This document shows, one piece after another, positions 42,631 through 53,767 of a stretch of 64,000 nucleotides of DNA (position 1 is its first letter; the number at the start of each line of letters is the position of its first letter). A program made the position numbers and the translations under genes. Where the stretch lies: NCBI GenBank assembly GCA_021521415.1, contig JAIQDT010000191.1, positions 1,798,001 through 1,862,000 of the forward strand, given 5' to 3'. Source of the stretch: Bidens hawaiensis (Eukaryota; Streptophyta; Magnoliopsida; Asterales; Asteraceae). The notes under the pieces were generated by a model, which worked only from the letters and a program-made list of their open reading frames with translations, was not told the DNA's origin and searched no databases.

Positions 42631-43649
42631 ATTATCAGACCATTCAGATGAATAAGGATTTTATTTATGAAGGTGAGGAGGTTGAGGTTGAAGATGTTAC
42701 AGCTGAGGAGTATCCTGATCTGTTTCAACATACAAATGTTGATCAGGGTGCTCCAGTATTCACTAAGGAAACATTCAAAGCTGCTGAGGATAATTTAGAT
42801 AAGGTATCAAAGGGTAAACGTGTGGTTGATAGAAGATTTGATTCGCTTGAAAACCCGACTGATGATGACATTCAGAGATGGTTTGGCTATCGAAGCAAGA
42901 AATATCGTAAAATTATTGAGGCTTACCGATATGTGGATCAGGAGCAAAAGGATGAAGCTGTTGCTCATGCCAAAGCCAATCAGATGACTTCATTCAAGAC
43001 TTTGTCAAAGGTTCAAGGTGACATTATCTCTTGGTTATTTGATTCTGATTTAAAAGTATATATTGTTAAATGGGAGAAAAGGATCCAGTATTATGAGAAG
43101 ATAACGGATGTTCTCACACTACCGCGTTGGGATGTTCGAACCCTCGCGTGTCGACCATTTATCAACCGTGGGGGTGATCGGATAGCAGATTGGTTCCATC
43201 AACATATGTTGTTCGAGGTCAACCATGGATTCAAGTTTCTTAAGCCACAGGTCCCTACTCGTAAGCGTACTAATGAGATTGATCCAAGGACGGGCTGGAG
43301 AAATTTGGTCCTTAAAGTAAAGCCACCAAAGACCATGAAGCGTGTGCCAGTAAAGACGTTGAATCAACATATGTCTTTATCATTCAACCGCTGGTACTAC
43401 GACAACCGAACTGGCAAGGCTGTCATTGTCCTAGGAAAATGGTTAAAGACCGAGCTAATCAAGATCATTGATCCGATGTGGCTCGTGAATTTGATAGAGA
43501 ATGACAACGACGTGCTCTTCAAGAACAAAATTTTGTTTGAGCGCAGTGAAGATTATGACCGTGCAATGCAGTATCAACGTGTTGTTCGAGTATGTCATGA
43601 GCATGGTATTCACAGCTGCAGGGATTGGCAGACCAAGCACTTCAAATAA
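42631..43649 (+). pseudogene. E2 ORF3, C-terminal part
   Basis: The ORF3 frame resumes upstream of ATG 42648 (the codons before it read acidic residues in this frame) and runs to TAA 43647-43649. It matches the E1 C-terminal domain: IISWLFDSDLKVYIVKW vs IICLLYDEQLKVFVVKR, RVPVKTLNQ vs DVPMKTMPK, WYYDNRTGKAV, IIDPMWLVNL, QYQRVVRVC. E2 extends ~12 residues further (SCRDWQTKHFK), so E1 may have lost its end. Confidence 0.85.
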
Positions 43650-43669
43650 GTTAAAGACAAAGAGCTCAA

Positions 43670-43683
43670 GAAGAGGGGGTGTC
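43670..43683 (+). promoter_or_regulatory. E2 polypurine tract
   Basis: AAGAAGAGGGGGTGTC directly before the 3' LTR. Confidence 0.85.
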
Positions 43684-44187
43684 TGTTAGTACACGTTTTG
43701 CGTCTCGAGTCTTTGTATCTATCGTTAGTGTATTTGTTGTTTTATTTATGTAATAAATATTAAGTTATTTCTCTAGTTTGTTAAGTTTAGTATCTAGTTC
43801 GTTAAGGATGTTTATAGAACTAGACTTAAGTTAAGTTCCCTCATGATTCGTTATGGATGTTTAACGAATCAGGGAGTGATTCGTTAAGTTAATCTTATTT
43901 TATGAATGTAACGAAGTGGAAGCTAGTTCGTTACGGAATGTGTAACGAACTAGATACATCTTCTATTTATAGAGGTGTTCACCTCTGTTAATTTAAGTTT
44001 TGGAATTAACATTATCGAACCTCTGCCGAATTACTCTCTCAAGCTTCAATATAATAATATACATACACATACCTACAATTAATATAACGTATAACATATA
44101 ATCAAGCGTAATCATGAACTAGATCCGTAATCGTGTTAATTATATATATCAGATCTGAGATCTGAGGATTAGATTAACGTATTCTCA
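43684..44187 (+). repeat. E2 3' LTR (504 bp)
   Basis: Matches the 5' LTR except for ~18 substitutions, one 1-nt gap and an additional 48-bp segment ending at the second of two GGATGTTTA copies. TATTTATA is near 43969. Confidence 0.93.
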
Positions 44188-44192
44188 CTTAA

Positions 44193-45393
44193 AGGGCGTT
44201 GTTAGTTCTAAAACAATAGAACTACATACTTGGTTAAGTCTTATTAAATTTTATTGAGTTATCTCATGAGATTCGTTATTTCGGAAAGTTGACTTTGGGT
44301 TTGACCAACTATCAAGACCCGAACCAACAACCCGAACACTCGTTAAAAACCCGTTTTAGTATCTATATCATAAAGGGACTTGCATTCTTGCATTTTTACC
44401 CACCTTATTACTTAACATAGGTTGAGTAAATATTAAGGCTAGATACTTTAACCCAGTTTCGAGCAAACTTATATTTTTAAAGGACTATTGTTATAAGTTC
44501 TTAAATAGTTACATTTTAAACCTTGAACTTTAATTGTTTACATTTCATAACATTTATTTTCCTTAAGAAAGACTCCCAAGACAACTTTCCTAGTACAAGA
44601 CTTCTTTTATTTTAGGCTTCGTTCGTTAAACCCGTCATCCGGTTAAACTCCAAATCATCCATCTTTCAAGCTTATTACTTGAATGTGAGTACTTTCATAC
44701 CCCGTTTTCCATCTTTCGTTTTGGGGGTGATATTGCATATCTTATTCAAACTAAACGTTTTATACTTGAGTCTTAAACCACAAACTCTATTGTATACTTT
44801 ACTTAAATAAATGCTCGATTTGGTGTTCTATGCTTACATGCTTATATGCTAATGTGTTTACCGCTTTTGGAGGGTTGATTCATAAAATCCGAATCTATTT
44901 GGCATTCTCTTATAGACGGTGTCGTTAATGTATTCTGATTGACTATATCATATAAAATCCGAATCTATTTGGTACTCTCTTATAGACGGTGTCGCAAATG
45001 TATTCTTATTAGCGATCTCATTCATCCAAATTATTGTTATTATTTATTGTTTCATATACAAGTTGTGGAATTTCTTATTATATACAAAACTATGAATTGC
45101 TCACCAACCTTTGTGTTGATAAACTTTATTTTATGCAATGTTATAGGTTTGACTTTTGGTTGACTCGAGATCTTGGAGAAACGTAATCAAGACCGTTAGG
45201 ATATTAGCAAAAATGAACAATATATTATTTGCTAAGTTTTGTTATGATTATTGTATGAACATGTTATGTGACATCTTATGATTTTGTGGAATTAAATGAG
45301 TTGATTAAATATTGTCCTTTTAATAGCGTCTTGTGTATTTGGCCAATCCGTTGCACCCCGGCATGTTCCACCGCCTTTGATCGGGGTGTGACA
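44193..45393 (+). repeat. G-plus 3' LTR, third piece
   Basis: Matches 19560-20767 nearly base for base (GTTGTTAGTTCTAAAACAAT onward). It ends TGTGACA, followed by AATAT. Confidence 0.92.
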
Positions 45394-45398
45394 AATAT

Positions 45399-46105
45399 AA
45401 ATTAACATAAACAAATAGATGTGTCTTTTCAACATACCACTAGATTTCAGACATGTCTACTCAGACGGCGTATGTTCATACTATGAGGATGAGGATGAGG
45501 TACCAACAAATCATAAAAGAAGTAAACACATAAATCATATAAAAATCAACAATTAATCGAGAAACACCACAACCACGCATTTAATGGAATTGTGTTTGAG
45601 TAAAACAATATTATAATAGTAGTTTCTAGTGATAGGAAAAAGAGGAGATGTGATTACTCACTTTAATATAGATAAAGATAACGGCGGTAATGAGATGACG
45701 GTAACAGTTACGGATTTGGGGATCAATAAAGCATTGAATAATAATTTATATCGACTTTATATAAGTGTAATAAGAACGTAGACAATTTAAATGCTATTAC
45801 AAATTACGTATTGATTTTTAGACAACAAAAATGCTAATTTAATACTATAAATTGTATAAACGTATATTATATATTTAATCAAAAAAAACAAATTTTGTTT
45901 TACCAGCAAATAGGTCCCTGGAGTTTAGGTTGGCGTTCAAAATCTGGAAAAACCATAAGTAAATGTTAGAATTGTACATAAACGAGTCGTGTAGTGACAT
46001 ATATATAATACAGGTAAAATAAAACAAAATATCCATTTTATTAAATAAATTTAAAAATTAATTAAACGTGTTGGTTTCCGGGTCCAAAAATTGACTAATG
46101 TTACA
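45399..46105 (-). repeat. G-minus 3' LTR, right piece
   Basis: Continues 17832-18174. Matches 61840-62669 (ACAGACATGTCTACTC, AATCAACAATTAATCGAGAAAC, GAGTTTAGGTTGGCG). Ends TGTTACA at 46105. The adjacent ~40 bases reversed give TTTTGGGACGGAATTTTC, a Gypsy pre-LTR tract, which fixes the orientation. Confidence 0.85.
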
Positions 46106-47644
46106 GTATTCACAACGTTTTGAAAATTCCGTCCCAAAATAATAATACTAGAAAAAATACAATAAAAAATAAACCAATATACAAATTCATCTTCGAAATA
46201 AAACGAAACAACCCAATTGTTCGAGCAACCCAAAAACACACTACAAATGAATAATATGACAAGTTCACTTATCTATAAGATGTACCAGCGGCGTATCCAC
46301 CATGATTTTCTCATATTATATATATATGTGTATTAAAAGAGAAATTTTTTATGCAGTACTGGTTGTACTTTCTGCAGTGTTGGTTGTATCATCCCTTACA
46401 CATTCTATGAGTTACACGTATGTGTGTTCATTTACACATGTCGTCCGCAACATGATTTGTCTTACATCACAAGCTGAGTCATGATAACTTCATTACTCTC
46501 ATCGGGTGAGTCATGAATCATGAGGGTTTAGTGTTTAATATTCTCTGCTACCAACGTTACCATCTCTCTCTTCTATTTACATTTGCTAAAATCTCTGGCC
46601 TACAATGCTTTATGTTTGTCTATGGCGAAGGCAGACATTGGTACCAGCAAACCGTCGTTACCGGTGGCCATTTTAGGTCGTCTAGGTAGCGGTGGTGACA
46701 GTTGTCGGTTCCGTTTTGGAATCCTAGGAGGCAGCAGAGGTAAGACGGTGATTGCCCTTAACTTAACATCTCTTCTCTGGTATCATCGTCTTCAACCTAA
46801 CCTACTGTTGCCAGTGTCAATTACGAAACCCTAGATAGCGGTGGTATTTGATGGTGGTGAAAATCTTGAGTTTCTCTGATTTCGGGCTGAAATGTTGAGA
46901 TTATTATCATTGTAGTAGCGGCTTTTGGGTGTTTATGGCTTCAAGGTTGTGATCGGATAGGTTGTTACTGCAGATATGAGGCGGTGGGTTGGGTTTTCAC
47001 GGCTAACCTACTACTGTAGGTTTCTTTTTGGAAACCTTAGGTAGCGTTGGTGGTACAATTTTTGTGATTGGAACCTTCATATTCGTGTGTGTCATCGGTT
47101 GTTGTTATTGGCCGGTATGCTTTGTTATTGTTTTTTAAAGTAATTCATCAGAGTGTACATTGTGCTTCATGTGTTATAATTGAAATTGGTTAACTTTTAC
47201 AGTAATTGTTGGTGGTGTGTGGTTTGGCCTTCGTGGTTTCTTTGTTGCCATCGTGTATTGTGGGTTTGCAACGTGTGGGGTTCAAGGTTATGATGATTGT
47301 TGTAGATTTGCAGCCGCGTATTTTTTTATACAACTTTGATGCGATGCTCTAATTACGGGTCGAAATGATGAGATTGCACTCATTTTAGTGGTGGAGTTTG
47401 GTTGTTTAATTAGGGGTTGAAAGGTGTTCAAGGTTGCTATGATGATGGTTTACAACCGATCTGAGCACATCTGATGTCGGTCCGTTATGAGACGTTGTTA
47501 TTTGGAATGGCAATGTATGTTGCAACCATAATGGAAATCTTAGCCTTCATTTTGTACCGTTGATTTTGTAACATTTCGTTGTTTTTTCGTTCTTTTCATA
47601 TTGTAATCGTGACCCAAATCCATACTCGGGCTCGTATTTTTTTC

Positions 47645-47685
<41 letters not shown>

Positions 47686-48436
47686 CTAACTAACTTGAGC
47701 ATTTTAACCCTTATAGTTTGATATATCTAACTTTTAATCAATAGCCAGAAATCAGGGACCAATTATGTCAAACTTACCAAACCTATTTCCCTCATTCTCC
47801 CTTTTCCTGTCGACATGAGCAGCCACCCCCCCCCCCCCCGGTTTTCGCTTCATGATCCATGGATTAAGACGTAAATCACGGGATTTGGTCATACATACAC
47901 GTCAATTGTTAATTTACGTGTCCAAATCATGCCTTAATTGTGTTAATTGACAACTAATTGACATCTATTCACACCCTAACGAACCGCGACCTAGACTCGT
48001 CCCTAATCTCTATATATACTTGTCTAAAATGCAATTAAATGGACACACACCATCATCATCCCATCTCCGTTCAACCCCCCACTGTTAATTGTGTAAACGA
48101 CACCTGGATCCCGTTTGGCCGTCGGCTGTTGTAACCAGTTCAACCTCAATCCATCTTTGTTATAGGTATTAAGTTCGTGCATTTTGCTCGTTGTAATCAG
48201 TATTGCAAAAACCCTAACAATTATTAAGCAATAACATATCGGATTAACGGATTGAATGTTTAGGGCTGATCTGTTTATAAATATTTATTCTAACACTTAA
48301 ACGAAATACCAACCAAGACCAGTTGGCTGCTGAGGTGCGTTTAACTTCTTAAGCCACCCACTGGGTGTTGAGGTGCGGCCGGCCCCCTTTTTGGAAACTA
48401 TTTTTCTTTTAATTGTTTTATTGATTTTAGAAGGTT
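46106..48436. other. Unassigned G-minus interior, left
   Basis: No domain recognised. ~46590-46833 has an 83-codon plus-strand ORF, Gly/Leu-rich, without known motifs. Bases 47436-47532 resemble 57393-57540. An (TA)n tract is at 47647-47681 and C14 at 47826-47839. Bases ~47700-48436, with a TATA-like TATATATAC near 48010, may be the left part of the old LTR that continues at 56037. Confidence 0.5.
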
Positions 48437-48441
48437 TATAA

Positions 48442-48628
48442 TGTTGTGAAACAAGCCTAATAACTAAAACAATATGACAATGAGATGTAGGGAGAAAGAG
48501 AGAGATTTCATTAATAGGTGTGTCATACAAGGAGGTACAATGAGATGCATATATAGAATAGTAAAACTTGGGGAGAAAGCTAATCTATATTAGGTATTGA
48601 TAACCATAATATTAATATATTTATAACA
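48442..48628 (-). repeat. Minus Copia 3' LTR
   Basis: 187 bp, TGTTGTGAAAC...TTTATAACA on the plus strand; ~97% identical to 55845-56031. CTCCCCCTTGGTT next to it (48629-48641) is the purine tract in reverse. Confidence 0.93.
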
Positions 48629-50114
48629 CTCCCCCTTGGTTATCAACTTAATACGCTTGGAGATGCTGCCTCATTAAAAACCTTGCTAGGAAAACCCAGT
48701 GAGAAAAAACTATAGCTAAGGGAAAAAGAGTGCAGCGCATGTTATCTCCCCCTGATTTATATATCCATTAAAATGGTAAATGTCGATCTTCTGTGAAATT
48801 TGTCCCAAACCTTTGTAGTCAATCATTTGCGTCATCGTCCCTTGACATTTGAATCCTCAAGTTGAATAGTGTTGTATTATCTTCACGAGAAAACTTCTGC
48901 GGCTTCATCTAGTAAACACTATGATCTTGTTGTGTTTCTCTGCATCAACAAGACTAACCAAGCTTGTTTTGATGGGTTAGTAAAATATAAACACATATCC
49001 TTCATACCTGAAATATATGTTTTAACCCATTCTGATATCTCCTAGCAGAGCACATGTCGATAAATATACACAAAGAAAATAATAATAATATATAGATAAC
49101 AGTACGACATAATGCACATATGCATTTAATTATGGTATTTCTGAACTAATAATATTCATATTTAGATAGGCAATGATATAAAGTCATTGTTAGACATCCT
49201 TTAACATGCTAAATAAATATGATTAAACTTGTCCATGGTAAAATGTCTCAACATTTTCTAGATGCACTTTGATGGATTTATAAGCATATAATTACACATC
49301 TACTCGAACTATAAGTCGAACAATAATCACACTATGTCAAGGTCTTTCAAAAAGAATTTTCTCTTTAAAATCTCATAAGTTTCTCTTGATGATATGTACA
49401 TCATTGTAAATTGTGATTATAATGACCTTTTAAAAGTGAAATTTTGATAAAAGTATGGTTATATCCAACTTATCTCCCTCTTTATCAAAATATCTCTTGA
49501 TTTGCATCAAGTTCAATCCAAATAATTTAATCCATACTTAATAAGCATAAATCCATGCATTTACCAATCCATCATGGACTTCTTTTCAACTTGACAAATT
49601 ATGCATACGCATTAATGTCACACCCGGCCCTGAACGGCGGAAACAGCCGGGCGCGCGCGAGTGGGGATTGATACTTAAGCACGGGCCATTGCAAACATTC
49701 AAGATAAGATTTTCATTGCGCATGAAAATGTTTAATACAAATACATTACATTGTTTAAAAATTACATAAAATCATCCAAGTATAAAAACTGTTGAAGATT
49801 TCCACGCCATATCCCCTTGCGCGGCGAGAACAACCACGCGCATCGAAGGGATAGAACTAAAATCTTCCAAAAAGCTAGTTTTAGATGTTCAGCGTGAGGT
49901 GCTCTAAGTGTGACTCCATGCGCTACTTAGTTATCTCCTGAAAGACACGTAAAACATTTGAATCAGTATAAACTGAGTGAGTTCACAAGTTTTAGTAACT
50001 TGATAAATCGTGTTGCATCATAATCTTGATAAAAGTCATTCTGAAACACAATTCTGATAGCATCATTAAAACACATGCTTGGTAAAACATAGTTCTATCA
50101 TATTCTGATAAAAT

Positions 50115-50452
50115 CGTTCCGCGGGTTACGCGCGAACATTTCTGGGAACTGTGCTCGTCTGTGTAAGTGGCGCTGCCACTACGAGCGAAACAAGTAATAC
50201 TGTCCCGCGGGTTACGCGCGGACACTTCTGGGAAATCGTGCTCGTCTGTGTAAGTGGCGCTGCCACTACGAGCGAATAATACCGTCCCGCGGGTTACGCG
50301 CAGACGTTGTGCCGGAAAACAAGGCGCTCGTCTGCGTAAGAGGAGCGACCTCTACGAGCGGGCTCAAACCCATAGTACTGCCCCATGACCATACTAGGCA
50401 CTCGTCTGTGTAAGAGGTGCGACCCCTACGAGTGGGCGGATCAAACCAGCAG
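50115..50452. repeat. Four tandem copies of an ~85-95 bp unit in the solo LTR
   Basis: Unit: CCGCGGGTTACGCGC, then GCTCGTCTGTGTAAG, then the hairpin AGTGGCGCTGCCACT and ACGAGCG. The fourth copy is degenerate and lacks the CCGCGGG part. Confidence 0.9.
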
Positions 50453-51607
50453 TCCCTACCCTTAGAGTTCCAATGGTAAAGTGATCACTTACTCGAATTC
50501 TGGCGCACATACATCGTAAACCATAGATAACCGTTTGCATTGCTCATCATGAAACATAATTTAAACACAATCGTTTGCATAACTTGTAAGTATAACATGA
50601 TAAATCGTAATTTAAGTACGTGTCCCTCGCCCCGAAAACAGTTTAAAAACAGTGAAAATAGTGAAAATAGGGGCTGTGAGACTCACCTGTGGTTCTTGTT
50701 AAGGGATTAATCGAGATTCGGGTTTTCTTGGTGTTGGCCTTTGAATTGAAGGTCTAGAATACGATTAAGAAGTATATATATTAAGATCAAGAAATAGGAG
50801 AATATAAGGGTTGGAAGGTAGATCTCAAGGTTATATTCTCGGCTTACCTAGTTACAGGATCGGATGCTTGGGAGATGATTAGTGCAAGTTTGCAGTTCTT
50901 AAGAGAGAAGTTTGAAGTGTGTTTGGGTGATAACTTAGGTTACATATTTATAGTCAAACTCAAGAGAACACAATCCCTTGCTTTAGGGGATTGTAATCTT
51001 TTCATATCTAGGTGTAATGATGATAAAGTATGGGAATTATTATTATTTATTTAAAAGTGGAGTAGTGGATAAAAGATTTTGATTTGATTTGGTCAGGACA
51101 TGCAGGTCTGGGGTTGGTGAGAATAGGGTGGCTGACAGTTGACTTTTCATGTTACAGTGTGCTTTTTCAGGTACTTTTGTCAGTGTACAGTAAAAAGTGG
51201 AAAATCTCTGAAACACGCTACTGTTTCCTTTTGGGCGGGAGTAATCTCCTTACGTCTGGAGAATAGACTGAGTGTTCTGTGCGTATCACTTTATGCGCAT
51301 AGCTTTCTGCGTGAAGGACATTTCTTTGCTGCGGGTAGGCACGTAACCTTCTCGCAGTTAGGGACATTGAGTTTCATTTGTAGATTCTCCAGGTGGTCTT
51401 GGTATTTCAACATAGTGATCAGTTATGTTGAAGTCAATTCCATCTTGGAGCTTCAGACAAACTAGCTCTCAATGTTCCCGCCATGCGGGGAGGTTAGTTC
51501 CCCTTCCGCACGCGCATAGACGATTTGGGATGCACCCGCCTTAGCATCATGCGAGACGGTCAGCCCATTAGACAACATTAAGTTATAGTATAGAAACATA
51601 AAACCAA

Positions 51608-51789
51608 TACACTCGCGCATGGCGCATATAACATATGCCCACGCAGGTTCTTAACATGGTGCGCTCGCGCAGGGTGCACATAACAAATACCCGCGCCGAT
51701 TCTAACATAGCGCGCTCGCGCAGGGCGCACATAACAAATGCACGCGCTGATTATAATATGGCGCGCTCGCGCAAGGCGCATATAACATA
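51608..51789. repeat. Tandem ~58-bp GC-rich repeats in the solo LTR
   Basis: About three to four copies of GCGCTCGCGCAGGGCGCACA plus TAACAAATGCACGCG-like spacers. Confidence 0.85.
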
Positions 51790-52199
51790 ATTACCTAATA
51801 TTTAGGTTGATTACTTGGTTTAAGGGATTGAGAATTTACCGAGTGTCACAATTAACTTTATCAAGATATTTGTTGTATAAACTTGCTCATTAATACATCA
51901 CTTTGTATCACATATCAAAATCCATACTCTAAATTTCTTTGTTTATTGAGATATTGTACTCATAACGTGTATTCTCTTCTATGTGTATGCTTATTAATGC
52001 GCAAAATCAACTAATCTTTCAAGTATTCAATTGCCTTAGGAAACTTTTCATGAGCTCCATTTATGTTCAACATATTCAATAATCGTAAAGTATTCAAATA
52101 TAACACTATACACAACAATCATTATGTTCTCGAGAATTTACTTTACATGATTTGATAATTCAAATCCTTCATAGTTTTTTCTTGTAAACTCTCAATATC

Positions 52200-53000
52200 A
52201 AATAATAACAATATTTATTGGACGCATATCAATTCTCTCTTTATATTACCATACTGTCTAGTTATCGGAAAATCATTGCTTCCACCATTGGAGAATGTGT
52301 CTCCTCATAGTTAATCATGGGCCTTTGCAAAATCCTTGTGCCATCAGTTTTGCTTTATGTCACTTGATGAATTTTCATAACTCATATACAAGACCCGTTT
52401 TTATCTAACGCATTTTACAACTTTAGTTGTACGGACTGCTGGTCCAACAAACTTTCCGTTTTTTAGAGAATTAAACTCTGCCATGTTTGCGTCTTTCCAC
52501 TTTGGCCAATCATTTTATAGGTAGATTTAGAATCTTGATCCTCATCATCATCATCATCACTTCAAGAGCTAATTATACATATATATATAAAAGTATAACG
52601 ACGTCGACTTTATTTCGATTCCATATATCTTTGTAGACATGATACTATAATTTATTGAGAGCTCTTTGTTTTCAAGTACCTAAGGTTCTTCAAGAACCAT
52701 CATGTCTAATCTCTTTCAAGAGAGCTTTTACTGCACCTCGACTTGACCATCTTTATTACTTGCTCCAATTTTTGAGGAAATTTAACTTTGGAACCGATCA
52801 ATCTACCACGCTACAAGCGCGCATTAGAACTATTATCAATATGTGTTTGTCCTTTCGGGACATTTATTAATTGGAGCATTAGCAGTTCGTATAGGTGTCT
52901 TAGCTAGACACTCTCTTTTGGTCAGTGAATCATCTGGTAATTCATTCATTAATCTTTATTCATGAATTATCCTTTGAACTTTTAGTTCATATAATTTAGT
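52200..53000 (-). pseudogene. pol: Minus Copia pol: integrase end and start of reverse transcriptase
   Basis: Read on the minus strand. ~52890-52700: NAPINKCPE then RGR-like and GSxxxx residues, the usual acid/proline linker (APARIDVP...RGRPIGSKDKNP in relatives). ~52520-52420: WPKWKDANMAEFNSL and VGPAVRTTKVVKCV, matching the RVT_2 start W..W..A...E..SL and GPVVRTP. Further on, DTFSNGG and TRQYGNIKRELI degrade. Many stops; no catalytic box is readable. Confidence 0.7.
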
Positions 53001-53482
53001 TTGAGGATCGATGATAATTCATTCCAACTAAATTTGTTTTCCAACTGCTTTAAATCTCCCCTTAATGTTGGGAATGTTGTTTCACTAAAGTGAAAACTAA
53101 TGAGCTATAAGCAAATATCTCATTAGTGGCTCTAAGTATATAATCATAAATAATATTTAATACCGACATAAATTCCCAACTTCCTTTGTGACCTCATCTT
53201 TGTGTTTTATGGTGGATTAATTTCAGTATACAACACACACGAAATATTAGATGAGAAATGCTTGGTTACTGACCAAAAACCAATTATAATGGGGAGAAAG
53301 TATAATAACTTGTTGGCTTGATGTGAATTAGTTTCTAAGACATGTAACATCATATGTACTCAAATACAAACATGAACCTTTGCTCTCGTGATAATTGCCT
53401 TTGCAAACAATTACAGACATTGAGTAATCGTCTTTAACGAAACCATTTATATAATAACATAATCTGTTATGAAGTTCAACAA

Positions 53483-53767
53483 TTATTCCAAATGATCATT
53501 ATTAACTTGGGAATCAAATTCATTATTATAACCGAATGTAAATATACCAATCTGGAATAATATGCTTGCTATCTTATTAGCTAAGTCATAGATAATGCAA
53601 ACATGAATTTGCGATCTTGATAACCATTTAGACGATGCATCGATTTTCAAAACACTAAATGGTATCATGTTAGGATATGTGTATCCTTTTCTCAATTCCA
53701 TCACATCTAGGGATTCACACCCTCCTCCAGTTGGTAAATAAATATTTCCCTTGAGAGCAATATACAT
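53483..53767 (-). pseudogene. pol: Minus Copia integrase core fragment
   Basis: 94 codons without a stop on the minus strand. VLKIDASSKWLSRSQIHVC and DLANKIASILFQIG resemble the Copia core (IDASTRWSHVCLLSTRN type), and YNNEFDSQVNND is placed like LDNAGEFTSQAFND, with the second Asp changed. Assignment rests on position and weak similarity, supported by neighbouring RT. Confidence 0.6.

Larger units (their letters stand above)
29637..44187 (+). mobile_element. Sirevirus-type Copia element E2, complete but decayed
   Basis: Perfect 5-bp duplication CTTAA (29632-29636 and 44188-44192), two LTRs, PBS, gag, pol, spacer, split ORF3 and purine tract. Inserted in the 3' LTR of G-plus, matching the uninterrupted sequence near 19555. 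Its internal layout parallels E1. Confidence 0.93.
18175..45393 (+). mobile_element. Plus-strand chromovirus G-plus (Tekay/Del-like Gypsy)
   Basis: Perfect 5-bp target duplication AATAT at 18170-18174 and 45394-45398. LTR ends are TGTGACATTT and GGTGTGACA. PBS at 20771; gag, PR, RT, RH, IN and a chromodomain-like tail follow in Gypsy order. The 3' LTR is broken into three pieces by a second chromovirus remnant and by E2. Coding regions are scattered with stops and shifts. Confidence 0.9.
49616..51850 (-). repeat. Solo Gypsy LTR (2,235 bp)
   Basis: Plus-strand ends TGTCACACCCGG and GAGTGTCACA. Perfect duplication ATTAA (49611-49615 and 51851-51855), with no internal element sequence. Minus orientation is inferred from the CTATAAATATG box (plus 50943-50954 reversed) and the GGGTGTGACA end. 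GC-rich compared with its surroundings. Formed by recombination between the two LTRs of a full element. Confidence 0.9.

Noticed and set aside
46583..46834. Short plus-strand ORF as a host gene
   Set aside because: 83 codons, no recognisable domain, no supported exon structure; could be chance in a GC-richer patch.
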